DNA of 64,000 nt from Acidobacteriota bacterium (GTDB lineage Bacteria; Acidobacteriota; Terriglobia; UBA7540). Each line of letters starts with the position of its first letter. Position 1 is the stretch's first letter. The stretch is from NCBI GenBank assembly GCA_021787735.1, contig JAJYLL010000008.1, forward strand, positions 18,444 through 82,443. Reading direction: 5' to 3'. The translations under genes and the position numbers were made by a program. The notes beneath the pieces were generated by a model that was not told the DNA's origin, did not search any database, and worked only from the letters and a program-made list of their open reading frames with translations. Shown here one piece after another: positions 1-7,705 of the stretch.

Positions 1-1
1 A

Positions 2-355
2 CGAGTAGCGGGAGAGTTCGGTCTAGAGGCGCAACGGGCGGCAGGCGCGCGCGGCGTTTGGATAGGCAACGACAAACTGGTTGCCATGGGCGTGCACGTG
101 TCGCGATGGGTCACCTCCCACGGCTTTGCCTTCAACATCAACACGGATCTCCGTTTCTTTGATTGGATTGTGCCCTGCGGCCTGCATGGAAAGGGAGTGA
201 CATCGCTCCAGAAACTCCTGGGCCGGCAAATCCACATGAGTGTTGTTGCCGATCGTGTCATCCGCCATTTTGGTGACGTATTCGGCATGGAAATGAAGCG
301 ACCCGAACAATCACTAATAGTGTCGGGCCAGCAAGCAGGCGCAGTTCATCTGTAG
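2..355 (+). CDS. lipB: Lipoyl(octanoyl) transferase LipB, C-terminal part (5' end cut by window)
   Basis: The reading frame is open from the left edge and ends at 355. It moves octanoyl groups from acyl carrier protein to lipoyl domains in the cytoplasm. The visible part carries the family signature in order: a lysine just before an AxGVHVSRWVTSHG-like stretch (the lysine that activates the thioester), then NINTDL, then IVPCG, whose cysteine is the acyl-accepting nucleophile, then GVTSLQKLLGR. About 118 residues are present, roughly half of a normal LipB. It ends 29 bases before a lipoyl-dependent dehydrogenase operon on the same strand, so the modifying enzyme sits next to its substrate E2. 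Identification rests on the motifs; the start is outside the window. Confidence 0.9.
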   Translation, partial: RVAGEFGLEAQRAAGARGVWIGNDKLVAMGVHVSRWVTSHGFAFNINTDLRFFDWIVPCGLHGKGVTSLQKLLGRQIHMSVVADRVIRHFGDVFGMEMKRPEQSLIVSGQQAGAVHL

Positions 356-384
356 GATACAAAGAGTAGTCCTCCTGACAAGAT

Positions 385-1422
385 ATGGTTCAAGCCCGGC
401 CCACCAGATACAACAAGAAGGCGACTGCCCCCAGCGCACAAACTCTGGAGCGTATGCTCTATTACCTGAAGCTCACCCGCGAGGCGGAAACTCGAATTGA
501 ACGGGTCCTCTACCGCCAGGGCAAGATCGTCGGTGGCGCTTTCACTGGCCGCGGGCAGGAAGCCATCGGGGTGGGATCCGCGATCCAACTTGTGGATGGC
601 GACGTGGTTCTGCCGTGCCACCGGGACTTTTCTTCCTTCCTGATTCGAGGGTTCTCTCTGCGCGAAATTTTCTGCAACTGGATGGCGCGAAGCAATGGGC
701 CTTCCCGTGGGCGCGATAACACGCTCCACATTGGCGACATGAGGCGGGGCGTTATCCCGATCATTTCGAATCTCGGCGATACATGTCCCGTGGCATGCGG
801 CGTGGCAATTGCGTTGAAGAGGCGACAACAGGGGAATGTGGCCATCGTCCATTTCGGCGAGGGGACGACCAGCCGCGGCGACGTTCACGAGGCCATGAAT
901 ATGGCCGCCGTCATGACGCTTCCCGTCCTCTTTGTCTGCAACAACAATGGCTATGCCTATTCGACTCCGACCGACAAGCAGTACGCCGTTAAGGATCTCG
1001 CTATGCGCGGGGCGGCCTACGGCATGCCGGGAGTCAAAGTGGACGGTACCGATGTCCTGGCGGTTTATTCCACGCTGGAGAAAGCCGTCCTGCGCGCCCG
1101 GTCCGGCCAGGGGCCCAGCTTTATTGAGTGCGAGACTTTCCGGATGACCGGCCATTCGGCGCACGATGCGGCTGAATATGTTCCAGAGAAGCTCTTTGTG
1201 CAGTGGGCCAAAAAAGATCCTATCACGCGGCTGGAAAATATTCTGTTGACGAGAAAAGTGCTGAGCAAAAAGCAGATTCACGATCTGGATAAAGAAATCA
1301 GCAAGCAGGTGGATGACGCCATTGCGTTTGCGGAGGCAAGTCCGTTTCCGGAAGGCGCAGATGCAATGGAAGGCGTCTACTGCGATGCTGACTGCTGGTG
1401 GGAAAGCCCAACTGCTGAGTAA
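385..1422 (+). CDS. 2-oxoacid dehydrogenase E1 component, alpha subunit
   Basis: 345 residues, usual family length. With the beta subunit it forms the thiamine-diphosphate-dependent decarboxylase of a pyruvate, branched-chain 2-oxoacid or acetoin dehydrogenase complex. The thiamine diphosphate motif is visible near residues 157-190: GEG followed about 25 residues later by CNNN. A later RMTGHSAHD segment matches the loop that lines the active site. It is followed 11 bases downstream by the beta subunit and then by E2, so the three are surely one operon. The substrate cannot be fixed from sequence alone: the split alpha/beta form is shared by PDH, BCKDH and acetoin enzymes. No dihydrolipoamide dehydrogenase (E3) gene is in the window. 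Confidence 0.9.
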   Translation: MVQARPTRYNKKATAPSAQTLERMLYYLKLTREAETRIERVLYRQGKIVGGAFTGRGQEAIGVGSAIQLVDGDVVLPCHRDFSSFLIRGFSLREIFCNWMARSNGPSRGRDNTLHIGDMRRGVIPIISNLGDTCPVACGVAIALKRRQQGNVAIVHFGEGTTSRGDVHEAMNMAAVMTLPVLFVCNNNGYAYSTPTDKQYAVKDLAMRGAAYGMPGVKVDGTDVLAVYSTLEKAVLRARSGQGPSFIECETFRMTGHSAHDAAEYVPEKLFVQWAKKDPITRLENILLTRKVLSKKQIHDLDKEISKQVDDAIAFAEASPFPEGADAMEGVYCDADCWWESPTAE

Positions 1423-1433
1423 ATGCACAACTC

Positions 1434-2408
1434 ATGCCGCAACTGACGTACCTTGAAGCAATTCGACAGGGCCTTTGGGAAGAAATGGAGCGAGACCCGT
1501 CCGTTTTTCTCCTGGGCGAGGACATCGGACCTTACGGAGGTGCGTTCAAGGTTACTGAAGGGATGCAGAAGAAGTTCGGCGAGGACCGTGTGATCGACAC
1601 TCCAATTTCTGAATCTGCCATCGTAGGCGCGGCCATCGGCGCGGCGCTGATGGGCATGCGGCCTGTGGCGGAAATGCAGTTCATGGACTTCATTTCCTGC
1701 GGTTTCGACCAGATTGTCAACATGGCGGCGAAGATTCACTACCGCTGGGGAGCTCCTGTACCCATTGTGATTCGCGGACCCTCCGGGGCTGGTGTACATG
1801 GTGGACCGTACCACTCACAGTCAAATGAGATGTGGTTTGTTCACACCCCCGGGCTAAAAGTTGTGGCTCCCGCGACGGCGTACGATGCCAAAGGGTTGAT
1901 CAAATCATCGATCCGCGACAACAACCCGGTCATCTTTTACGAGCATAAGTACCTTTACCGCCGGATCAGGGATGAGGTCCCTGCCGAAGACTATGTTGTG
2001 CCTTTGGGCAAGGCTGCCGTTCGCCGTGAGGGCACCGACATTGCCGTCATTACATATGGCGCGATGGTCTGGACGGCGCTTGAAGCTGCGGACCTGCTTG
2101 CACAGAAGGGGATTTCGCTTGAGATCGTTGACCTCCGGACCCTGTTGCCTTACGATGAGCAGTGCGTGCTCTCCAGTGTGCGCAAGTGCAGCAAGGTGAT
2201 TTTGCTGCATGAAGATACGCGAGTTGGCGGCATGGCAGGAGAACTTGCAGCAGTGATCGCGGAGAAGGCCTTTGAGGACCTTGACGGCCCGATCGTGCGA
2301 GTCACAGCACCAGACACACCCGTTCCTTTTTCGCCGCCGCTCGAGGAATATTTCCTGCCCAACGTCCAAAAACTTACAGATGCAGCCCGGCAGCTTGCAG
2401 CCTATTAG
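1434..2408 (+). CDS. 2-oxoacid dehydrogenase E1 component, beta subunit
   Basis: 324 residues, the standard beta-subunit length, starting 11 bases after the alpha subunit. The N-terminal transketolase-like pyrimidine-binding domain shows FLLGEDIG and GGAFKVTEG near residues 25-45 and DTPISES and QFMDFI further on. The C-terminal transketolase domain (about residues 190-320) contains DLRTLLPYDEQCV and HEDTRVGG. Together with E1-alpha it decarboxylates a 2-oxoacid and passes the acyl group to the lipoyl domain of the E2 encoded next. Nothing is missing or unusual. Confidence 0.92.
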   Translation: MPQLTYLEAIRQGLWEEMERDPSVFLLGEDIGPYGGAFKVTEGMQKKFGEDRVIDTPISESAIVGAAIGAALMGMRPVAEMQFMDFISCGFDQIVNMAAKIHYRWGAPVPIVIRGPSGAGVHGGPYHSQSNEMWFVHTPGLKVVAPATAYDAKGLIKSSIRDNNPVIFYEHKYLYRRIRDEVPAEDYVVPLGKAAVRREGTDIAVITYGAMVWTALEAADLLAQKGISLEIVDLRTLLPYDEQCVLSSVRKCSKVILLHEDTRVGGMAGELAAVIAEKAFEDLDGPIVRVTAPDTPVPFSPPLEEYFLPNVQKLTDAARQLAAY

Positions 2409-2455
2409 GGGTTGCAGAACAGCCGCTGGAACAGGAAGTTGCTGCGAGGATCGTG

Positions 2456-3757
2456 ATGCCAACAAATGTTGTAATGCCCCAGATGGGTGAAAGCGTCGCC
2501 GAAGGAACGATTGTCAAGTGGCTGAAGAAGCCGGGTGATCATATCGAGCGCGACGAACCTCTGTTTGAAATCACGACGGACAAGGTGGACGCCGAAATTC
2601 CGTCTCCTGCTGCAGGAGTCCTTACAAAGATCCTGGCAGCGGAAAACGAAACGGTGGCAGTCAATACCGTGGTTGCAATCATTGACGGCCAAGGTCCAGC
2701 GGAAGCAACAAAGGTCGGGCCAAAAAATCAGCAGGCCCCAGTCCAGGAACCAGAGCCTGAGCCCACTCCCCAGCCCCCTACTCTTCCCGCGACACTGGAA
2801 GTTACACCGGTATCAGCTACACCGCCCATCGCAGCCCGCGTAGGCGAAAAGGTCCGTTCTTCGCCTCTGGTCCGGCGGATTGCTCGCGAGCACAACGTAG
2901 ACCTCGCTCGAGTGCGAGGAACAGGACTGGGAGGAAGGGTCAGCAAGAAGGATATTCTTAGATTCCTGGAAGGTCGAACCCCGGTTGTGACCGAACCCCA
3001 GACCGCAAAGCCGGTGGTGGTCAAGCCCCCCGCAACGTCCTTAGGGCAGACAGTCACTTTCACCGGGCCCACGCAATTGGCCGCCATGACTCCCCAGCGG
3101 CGGCTGATCGCCGAACACATGATTGCAAGCAAAAAAACCTCGGCGCACGTGACCACTGTTTTCGAAGTTGACATGACCGGCATCGTGCAGACCCGTGAGG
3201 AAATGGGTGCAGAATTTGAACGGAGCCATGGTTTGAAACTGACTTACACTCCGTTTATCGCACGTGCCGCAGTCGAGGCAATCAAGCAGTTCCCGGTTTT
3301 CAACTCTTCAATCGAGGGAACAAACATCATTTACAAACAGGCCATCAATCTGGGAATCGCGGTGGCGCTTGAAACCGGCCTGGTTGTTCCGGTCATCAAA
3401 CATGCTGAAGACAAGAACTTTCTCGGAATGGCCCGCGCTGTTCAGGACCTTGCCAGCCGCGCACGGTCAAAACATCTGAACGTTGAAGAAGTACAGGAAG
3501 GCACATTTACAATAACGAATCCCGGCATCTTCGGGAGCCTGTTTGGAACACCGATCATCAATCAGCCGCAGGTTGCCATCCTGGGAGTTGGAGTTATTGA
3601 GAAGAGGCCGGTTATCCGCGATGATGCAATTGCTATCCGCTCAATGGCTTATCTGATGCTGACCTTCGACCACAGAATCATCGACGGCGCGGTCGCAGAC
3701 CAATTTATGGCGTATTTAAAGCATTGCCTGGAGAACTGGCAGGAGCCCGTCATATAA
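2456..3757 (+). CDS. Dihydrolipoamide acyltransferase (E2) of 2-oxoacid dehydrogenase
   Basis: The domain order is classical. A single lipoyl domain lies at residues 1-75, with Lys43 in TTDKVDAE as the lipoylation site. A Pro/Glu-rich linker follows, then a peripheral subunit-binding domain (RSSPLVRRIAREH to RVSKKDILRFL, about 140-175), a second linker and a catalytic domain ending in FDHRIIDGA, whose His406 is the catalytic histidine. I use the ATG at 2456; a GTG one codon earlier at 2453 is also in frame. The protein transfers the acyl group to CoA and forms the core of the complex. LipB just upstream is the likely supplier of its cofactor precursor. Substrate specificity (pyruvate or branched-chain acids) remains open. 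Confidence 0.93.
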   Translation: MPTNVVMPQMGESVAEGTIVKWLKKPGDHIERDEPLFEITTDKVDAEIPSPAAGVLTKILAAENETVAVNTVVAIIDGQGPAEATKVGPKNQQAPVQEPEPEPTPQPPTLPATLEVTPVSATPPIAARVGEKVRSSPLVRRIAREHNVDLARVRGTGLGGRVSKKDILRFLEGRTPVVTEPQTAKPVVVKPPATSLGQTVTFTGPTQLAAMTPQRRLIAEHMIASKKTSAHVTTVFEVDMTGIVQTREEMGAEFERSHGLKLTYTPFIARAAVEAIKQFPVFNSSIEGTNIIYKQAINLGIAVALETGLVVPVIKHAEDKNFLGMARAVQDLASRARSKHLNVEEVQEGTFTITNPGIFGSLFGTPIINQPQVAILGVGVIEKRPVIRDDAIAIRSMAYLMLTFDHRIIDGAVADQFMAYLKHCLENWQEPVI

Positions 3758-3769
3758 AGGTTCCGGTAA

Positions 3770-3789
3770 GAGTCTTTCCAGCAAGACTC
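3770..3789. terminator. Possible hairpin between convergent genes
   Basis: Perfect 7-base arms (GAGTCTT at 3770-3776, AAGACTC at 3783-3789) with a 6-base loop lie in the 30-base gap between the E2 gene and the converging minus-strand gene. There is no clear T tract on either side, so termination is only suggested by position. Confidence 0.35.
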
Positions 3790-4762
3790 ATTGAGGCTGG
3801 GGATTCGCCAGCCGGTCAACCAGGCCGTTCAAATCATCCCTACATCCCGCACCATCAAACCCCTGCTGCTTCATTTGCGGGAGGAAGCGCGCGAGATTCT
3901 GCGCAAAGAATATCTTGCCGCGGTCAGGCTGGTCGAGCACCGCATATTGCAAGGCGAGCGTCTGCAGCAGCCCTAGCGAAGGATTTTTCTCGCGGGACCA
4001 TTTGGCAAGGTTTTCTCTAAGAACTCCTTGCAAGTAATCGGTAAATTTCAAGGTCTGGTCTTTATACTGGCCATCCGAGTACGAATAAACAGAAATTACG
4101 TCCGCGGCGTCTTCCTGCGTTCCGCACGCTGTCACCTGTGGCCGGTGCACAACCAACTCCCGAGTAGGATCAGGGCCAATTCTTCGAATTTCCAGACCAA
4201 CAAAAGGCCATCCATTCAGCCCCTCAATCCGGCCGATGACATTAAGCGAATTTTTGTCAACTTCCAGAACGGTCACAGTTGTGCAGCAGCGATTGCCACC
4301 CGAATAGACTCCGACCACCAGGTCGGGTTTGCGGTTATTAGTGAGGTCACGAAGATAAATTGGACGTGGCCGGGAGTTTCGAACCGGCAATCCCTGTCGC
4401 CCCGCAAAATCATAAAGCGCGGTCCAGGCATCACGGGCGCCTTCGAGCGTATCTACCTGATAGGCAATCTGATTCTCACTGTTGTAAACAACCAGCCGAC
4501 CTGGAGCAAAACCAAGGGTCACGGAATTGGACCTGTACAGTGCTGCGCGAAAGTGCCGGTCAAGTGGAAATGTCTCAATCCGCTCAAAGCCTGGAATATC
4601 TGGATACCCGCTGCCCGCTTCTTTCTTCCCCAGCACGTATTGCTCGGCCGAAGCTGCTGCGTTCCTGAGGGCCGACGGCTTCCAATCGCGCTGAAGCCCG
4701 AGCACAAAAAGGAACACCATGAGTGCCAGCAGTGCCGAGATGATTAATTCGCCCTTTCGCAT
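3788..4762 (-). CDS. Hypothetical membrane-anchored or secreted protein
   Basis: 324 residues, family not recognised. The N-terminus has one hydrophobic segment (about residues 7-24, LIISALLALMVFLFVLGL) that could be a signal anchor. The middle (about 110-170) contains LRDLTNNRKPDLVVGVYSGGNRCCTTVTVLEV, which resembles the short 'element of state plus D-x-N' repeats of FG-GAP/VCBS-like propeller proteins, but I would not assign a domain on this alone. The C-terminal hundred residues look helical. It converges on the E2 gene with 30 bases between the stops and stands about 100 bases downstream of the DUF3037 unit, so it may be its own transcript. The start ATG has a GGAG-type site somewhat far upstream. 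Confidence 0.65.
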   Translation of the reverse strand: MRKGELIISALLALMVFLFVLGLQRDWKPSALRNAAASAEQYVLGKKEAGSGYPDIPGFERIETFPLDRHFRAALYRSNSVTLGFAPGRLVVYNSENQIAYQVDTLEGARDAWTALYDFAGRQGLPVRNSRPRPIYLRDLTNNRKPDLVVGVYSGGNRCCTTVTVLEVDKNSLNVIGRIEGLNGWPFVGLEIRRIGPDPTRELVVHRPQVTACGTQEDAADVISVYSYSDGQYKDQTLKFTDYLQGVLRENLAKWSREKNPSLGLLQTLALQYAVLDQPDRGKIFFAQNLARFLPQMKQQGFDGAGCRDDLNGLVDRLANPQPQ

Positions 4763-4866
4763 TTCAGCAGTGAACTCTCCGGAAGGGTTCGGGCTTTGCT
4801 TTCAGCCTCATCTTTAGCTATTTAACCATGTGCAACGCAGATTGTCATGGATAGGAGAGATTCCGT

Positions 4867-5109
4867 TCATGGCTCCGTCTGCCGGAATGAATCGAGGACC
4901 CACATATCTTTCCTTTCGTCGTGGCGAAGGACATACGTGTTTCCGTCATCGGCCCTCACTTTGAAGCACCGATACCCTATGCCGTACCATTGATCGAGAA
5001 CCTCAGCCACCTGATAGGGGCGAGCGTTCTCTTCATTAGCGCGAAAACGGAGAGGCCGTTCGTCAGCTTTGTAGCCGGCGTAACATTCAACGTGGAAAGT
5101 CATTGGCAT
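4867..5109 (-). CDS. 80-residue hypothetical protein in HipA-like/DUF3037 unit
   Basis: A small protein of unknown family, rich in charged and aromatic residues (YGIGYRCFKVRADDGNTYVLRHDE), with no signal or membrane segment, so presumably cytoplasmic. It starts 15 bases after the end of the DUF3037 gene and is on the same strand, so it is probably the last gene of a three-gene unit. The phrase 'DDGNTYVLRHD' echoes the 'DDGETYVVKFSN' strand of the HipA-like kinase two genes upstream (N-lobe nucleotide-binding strand); this may be coincidence or a small related beta fold. A second ATG two codons in is an equally possible start. Confidence 0.6.
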   Translation of the reverse strand: MPMTFHVECYAGYKADERPLRFRANEENARPYQVAEVLDQWYGIGYRCFKVRADDGNTYVLRHDERKDMWVLDSFRQTEP

Positions 5110-5124
5110 CGCAGACCTCTGGCA

Positions 5125-5946
5125 TTACATGGCCAGCTCGCGGCGAATAGACTGGGCGTATTCATCGGCAAAGGCAATCGGCTGGATGGTGATTCCTGCC
5201 TCTGTCAGAATACTCTGAGAAAGAGTGGCGGCTTCACCTTCCTTCGAAGCCAAGTCCTCGACTACGGCCGTCAAATCGGCAGGCTCGCTGCGGCGGACAT
5301 GGTCCATGGTATAAACAAGCACCTTGGCAAGTTCGATGTCACGCTTGAGAGAAAGGGAATGAATAAGCTTGATGTGGCCGTTAGGCATTCCCGCTATTTC
5401 CGGTGGGCGATACCCGAAATCGAAAGTAAAAGGATCGCCAGAATGCGTCCAGCGCGAGGCCCGAATGTTCCGCTCAAATTGGGGCAGGTTCCACAACCCG
5501 GCGCGGACAAATGAAAGCCTCAGCCGCTGCTTGACCCGTACTCGCGTGTCGACCGGGAGAGGCCCCTCAGTTCGAGCGCCAACGTACCGTTTGAAAAGGT
5601 CCTGAATTTCCGCTGCCGGGTCCCGCAGCAGGCAGGACCTGACCGGGCCAATTTGCACCAGGTTCGAAAAAGATTGCTCCATCCAACCTACGTAGGAGTC
5701 CAGTTCATCGCTGTGCTCATCAATCTGCTGCTCAAAATCCTGTTGTAATTCCCGCAGAAACTCCAGATCAGCCTGTGGATGGAAACGCTTGATCCGGCGG
5801 AAATCATCGGTAAAAAGGCACCCCAGGTAATTTTCGTCGGGGCTGAACAGGAACAGGCCGATATTCAGGAACTCGCCCCGCACGATATCCGGCACATATT
5901 GCACCAGATAGAGCGAGCATTGCTTTAGATTTTCCGTTTCAGCCAT
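5125..5946 (-). CDS. DUF3037 domain protein
   Basis: The opening QCSLYLVQYVPDIVRGEFLNIGL is the hallmark of the DUF3037 family: a strand, then 'YVPD..R.E..N.G'. About 273 residues, with a helical middle section (residues 60-120, rich in E, Q and L) and a C-terminal part without recognisable motifs. The biochemical role of the family is unknown to me. I chose ATG 5946, which has AGGTG about eight bases upstream, over the GTG three codons earlier. It lies 32 bases after the HipA-like kinase gene and 15 bases before the 80-residue gene, and kinase-DUF3037 neighbours are a recurring pair in bacterial genomes, so a joint function is likely. Confidence 0.8.
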   Translation of the reverse strand: MAETENLKQCSLYLVQYVPDIVRGEFLNIGLFLFSPDENYLGCLFTDDFRRIKRFHPQADLEFLRELQQDFEQQIDEHSDELDSYVGWMEQSFSNLVQIGPVRSCLLRDPAAEIQDLFKRYVGARTEGPLPVDTRVRVKQRLRLSFVRAGLWNLPQFERNIRASRWTHSGDPFTFDFGYRPPEIAGMPNGHIKLIHSLSLKRDIELAKVLVYTMDHVRRSEPADLTAVVEDLASKEGEAATLSQSILTEAGITIQPIAFADEYAQSIRRELAM

Positions 5947-5978
5947 AACAAGCACCTGGGTTCGGCCCTACTCACAAT

Positions 5979-6890
5979 CTAGCCCCAATTGGGAAACGGT
6001 CTCAATGAACTTTCTTTAGCATCGATAATGAGCTGGCGCACGCGGCGGCGGCGCTCATAGAGCCGCTCCGCAAGCCGTGAAATCTGGTCCGGGTCACCTC
6101 CACACCACTCCGGCGGTACATCACGAAGACACCCTTCCAGTTCGGAAGCCTGGATATTTTCGATTCGCGCGAGATGCGGCTCAAATGATTGGAGCCCCCG
6201 AACGCTTTCATAGACAAGGCGTCGCGGATAAAGACTTCGAATGGGGCTATCGGGGAAATTCCATTCTCCGTCGTTGAAACAAAAGCCGTGGTCAATCAAG
6301 GTTGCAGAGTAATTGCTCCCCCTCTGCTCGATGGAGCGGTAAAAGATCACCTGGCGGCCATCGCAATTGCAGGTCCACTTGTCCAGCACGTAGGCTCCCA
6401 GAAAAATCGATGATAGATTAGTAACCTTGCGCAACAACCGGTCTGGAAGGAAATCTACAACCAGCGTCTGACTGGGGACGCCCGGAAATTTTGAACCGAA
6501 ATGCAGTCCCGCTGCACACTGCTCTTCGTGTCCCACTGTTTCAAATTTCAGGGGCGGCGTCCCCGAAATAAGGTTCTGCGAAACCTGCACGAAGGCGTGG
6601 TCCGGTACCGGAAGCTGGATAAGTGTCGCCAACCGGCTGGCCAGCATCTCATTGGCCAGGATTCGGACGTGTTGAGGATTGTTGCTGAACTTGACGACGT
6701 AGGTCTCTCCGTCATCGCAGCACATCAGAAACGGCTGCGAGCCGCCACGCATCCGCCGGATAAATTCTATGGCCTGGACCTTCCGGACTGCATCAGATCC
6801 AGTCAGGCTGGATTGTAAAGAAGGTGAAGGATCAAGAGGGCTGCCCGTTGAGCGAGTTCCACAGCCGAAGTTTCCGGACCTTTCGTGCAT
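5979..6890 (-). CDS. HipA-like protein kinase
   Basis: 303 residues. The kinase fold can be followed: an N-lobe with GGSQPFLMCCDDGETYVVKFSN (residues about 49-70, Lys of VVKF as nucleotide-contacting residue), a helix with NEMLASRLATLI, then the catalytic region LDKWTCNCDGRQVIF (about 190-205; the N-x-D-x-R pattern matches the HipA-like catalytic loop) and LIDHGFCFNDGEW (about 220-232; DHG in the place of the metal-binding DFG/DFD). It is shorter than E. coli HipA and has no HipB-like DNA-binding partner next to it. HipA itself is a toxin that phosphorylates glutamyl-tRNA synthetase; the target here is unknown. First gene of a unit with DUF3037 and an 80-residue protein. The first 35 residues are not conserved-looking, and the start is uncertain. 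Confidence 0.78.
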   Translation of the reverse strand: MHERSGNFGCGTRSTGSPLDPSPSLQSSLTGSDAVRKVQAIEFIRRMRGGSQPFLMCCDDGETYVVKFSNNPQHVRILANEMLASRLATLIQLPVPDHAFVQVSQNLISGTPPLKFETVGHEEQCAAGLHFGSKFPGVPSQTLVVDFLPDRLLRKVTNLSSIFLGAYVLDKWTCNCDGRQVIFYRSIEQRGSNYSATLIDHGFCFNDGEWNFPDSPIRSLYPRRLVYESVRGLQSFEPHLARIENIQASELEGCLRDVPPEWCGGDPDQISRLAERLYERRRRVRQLIIDAKESSLRPFPNWG

Positions 6891-7107
6891 CCCTCGTGTG
6901 CGTTATCAAGCCCCTTCTGCAGATTTGGTTCTAGCTCCGCGGAAAGCAGCTCAGCAAGCGGGGGTAGCCCTCCCACGCTTTCTGACTGCAAAACCACAAG
7001 AAAAAGCCCCCAGATGAGAGCTAATGGGACCGCCACCAGGCCACTTTCCGCCAAAACAAATTCCCTGCCTCATGCTCCTGGCAGGCGGGCACGCCATGCT
7101 GTCAACA

Positions 7108-7557
7108 TCAGTGGCGGCCGCGCGGCTTCTTTTGGGAAACAGGCTTCCGGGCCCCTTTAGGTTTCGCGGGCTTTCCGGCTTTTTTTGCCGCTTTCACGGG
7201 CTTTGCCGCCTTCTTGGCTTTTGCTGGCTTTTTGGCCTTTGCTGGCTTGCTGGGTTTGACAGCTTTTTTTGCCTGCGCGGTCTTCGTTGGTTTTGCTTTC
7301 GTCTTCCTCGCCTTGGCCCGGGGTGGCCGGCTGACCTTGGCAGGAGCAGGCGGAGGAGGTGTGGGTGCCGCTGGCACTTCCAGCTCTAAAGGCTCAACCT
7401 CTACATCTTCGGACTCATAAGAGATTTCTTCGTCCAGATCTGTGAGGTCTTCGCCAAATGATTCTCCTTCAAGCTCCTTTTCGGAGTCGGAGGGGTGTTC
7501 TTCTTCATAATCCTCGAATTCTTCCCCAAGCGCATTTTCGTCTTCGTCGAACTGCAT
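7108..7557 (-). CDS. Histone H1-like protein with acidic N-terminus
   Basis: 149 residues in two halves of opposite charge. Residues 1-60 are dominated by Glu and Asp (DEDENALGEEFEDYEEEH). Residues 75-149 are a run of Lys, Ala and Pro in short KPAKAKK-like steps, the composition of H1-type tails, ending KKPRGRH. The basic half would bind DNA or RNA without sequence preference; the acidic half could fold back on it or bind another protein. Low-complexity coding DNA explains several overlapping frames here, but this frame has its own promoter candidate upstream and a GAGGATCC region before the ATG. Function in nucleoid compaction is inferred from composition only. Confidence 0.72.
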   Translation of the reverse strand: MQFDEDENALGEEFEDYEEEHPSDSEKELEGESFGEDLTDLDEEISYESEDVEVEPLELEVPAAPTPPPPAPAKVSRPPRAKARKTKAKPTKTAQAKKAVKPSKPAKAKKPAKAKKAAKPVKAAKKAGKPAKPKGARKPVSQKKPRGRH

Positions 7558-7650
7558 GGGATCCTCCTCTTGAGATCTTCTCCCGTCAGTAACAAAGCTC
7601 CGGCTGTTTCATGCAATGGGCTCCTAAAAGCAAAGCCCTCATGGGCCAGA

Positions 7651-7677
7651 TGTATAACACTGGGCACCTGCTGTCAA
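7651..7677 (-). promoter_or_regulatory. Sigma-70-type promoter for the histone-like gene
   Basis: Reading the minus strand: TTGACA (7677-7672), a 15-base spacer, then TATACA (7656-7651) preceded by TG one base upstream, an extended -10. Transcription would start near 7644, about 87 bases before the ATG at 7557. The spacer is short but the extended -10 compensates. Confidence 0.55.
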
Positions 7678-7705
7678 GAGGCTTCTCGCCTGCTTAGTTT
7701 TAAGG

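Noticed and set aside
346..1428. 360-codon open frame on the minus strand
   Set aside because: Antisense to E1-alpha, whose motifs are certain; no ribosome site or known family in the antisense frame.
6803..7054. 83-codon minus-strand frame with a hydrophobic start, overlapping the HipA-like gene
   Set aside because: Overlaps the kinase start by 88 bases, shows no family, and has no good ribosome site; could be a small membrane peptide but cannot be supported.
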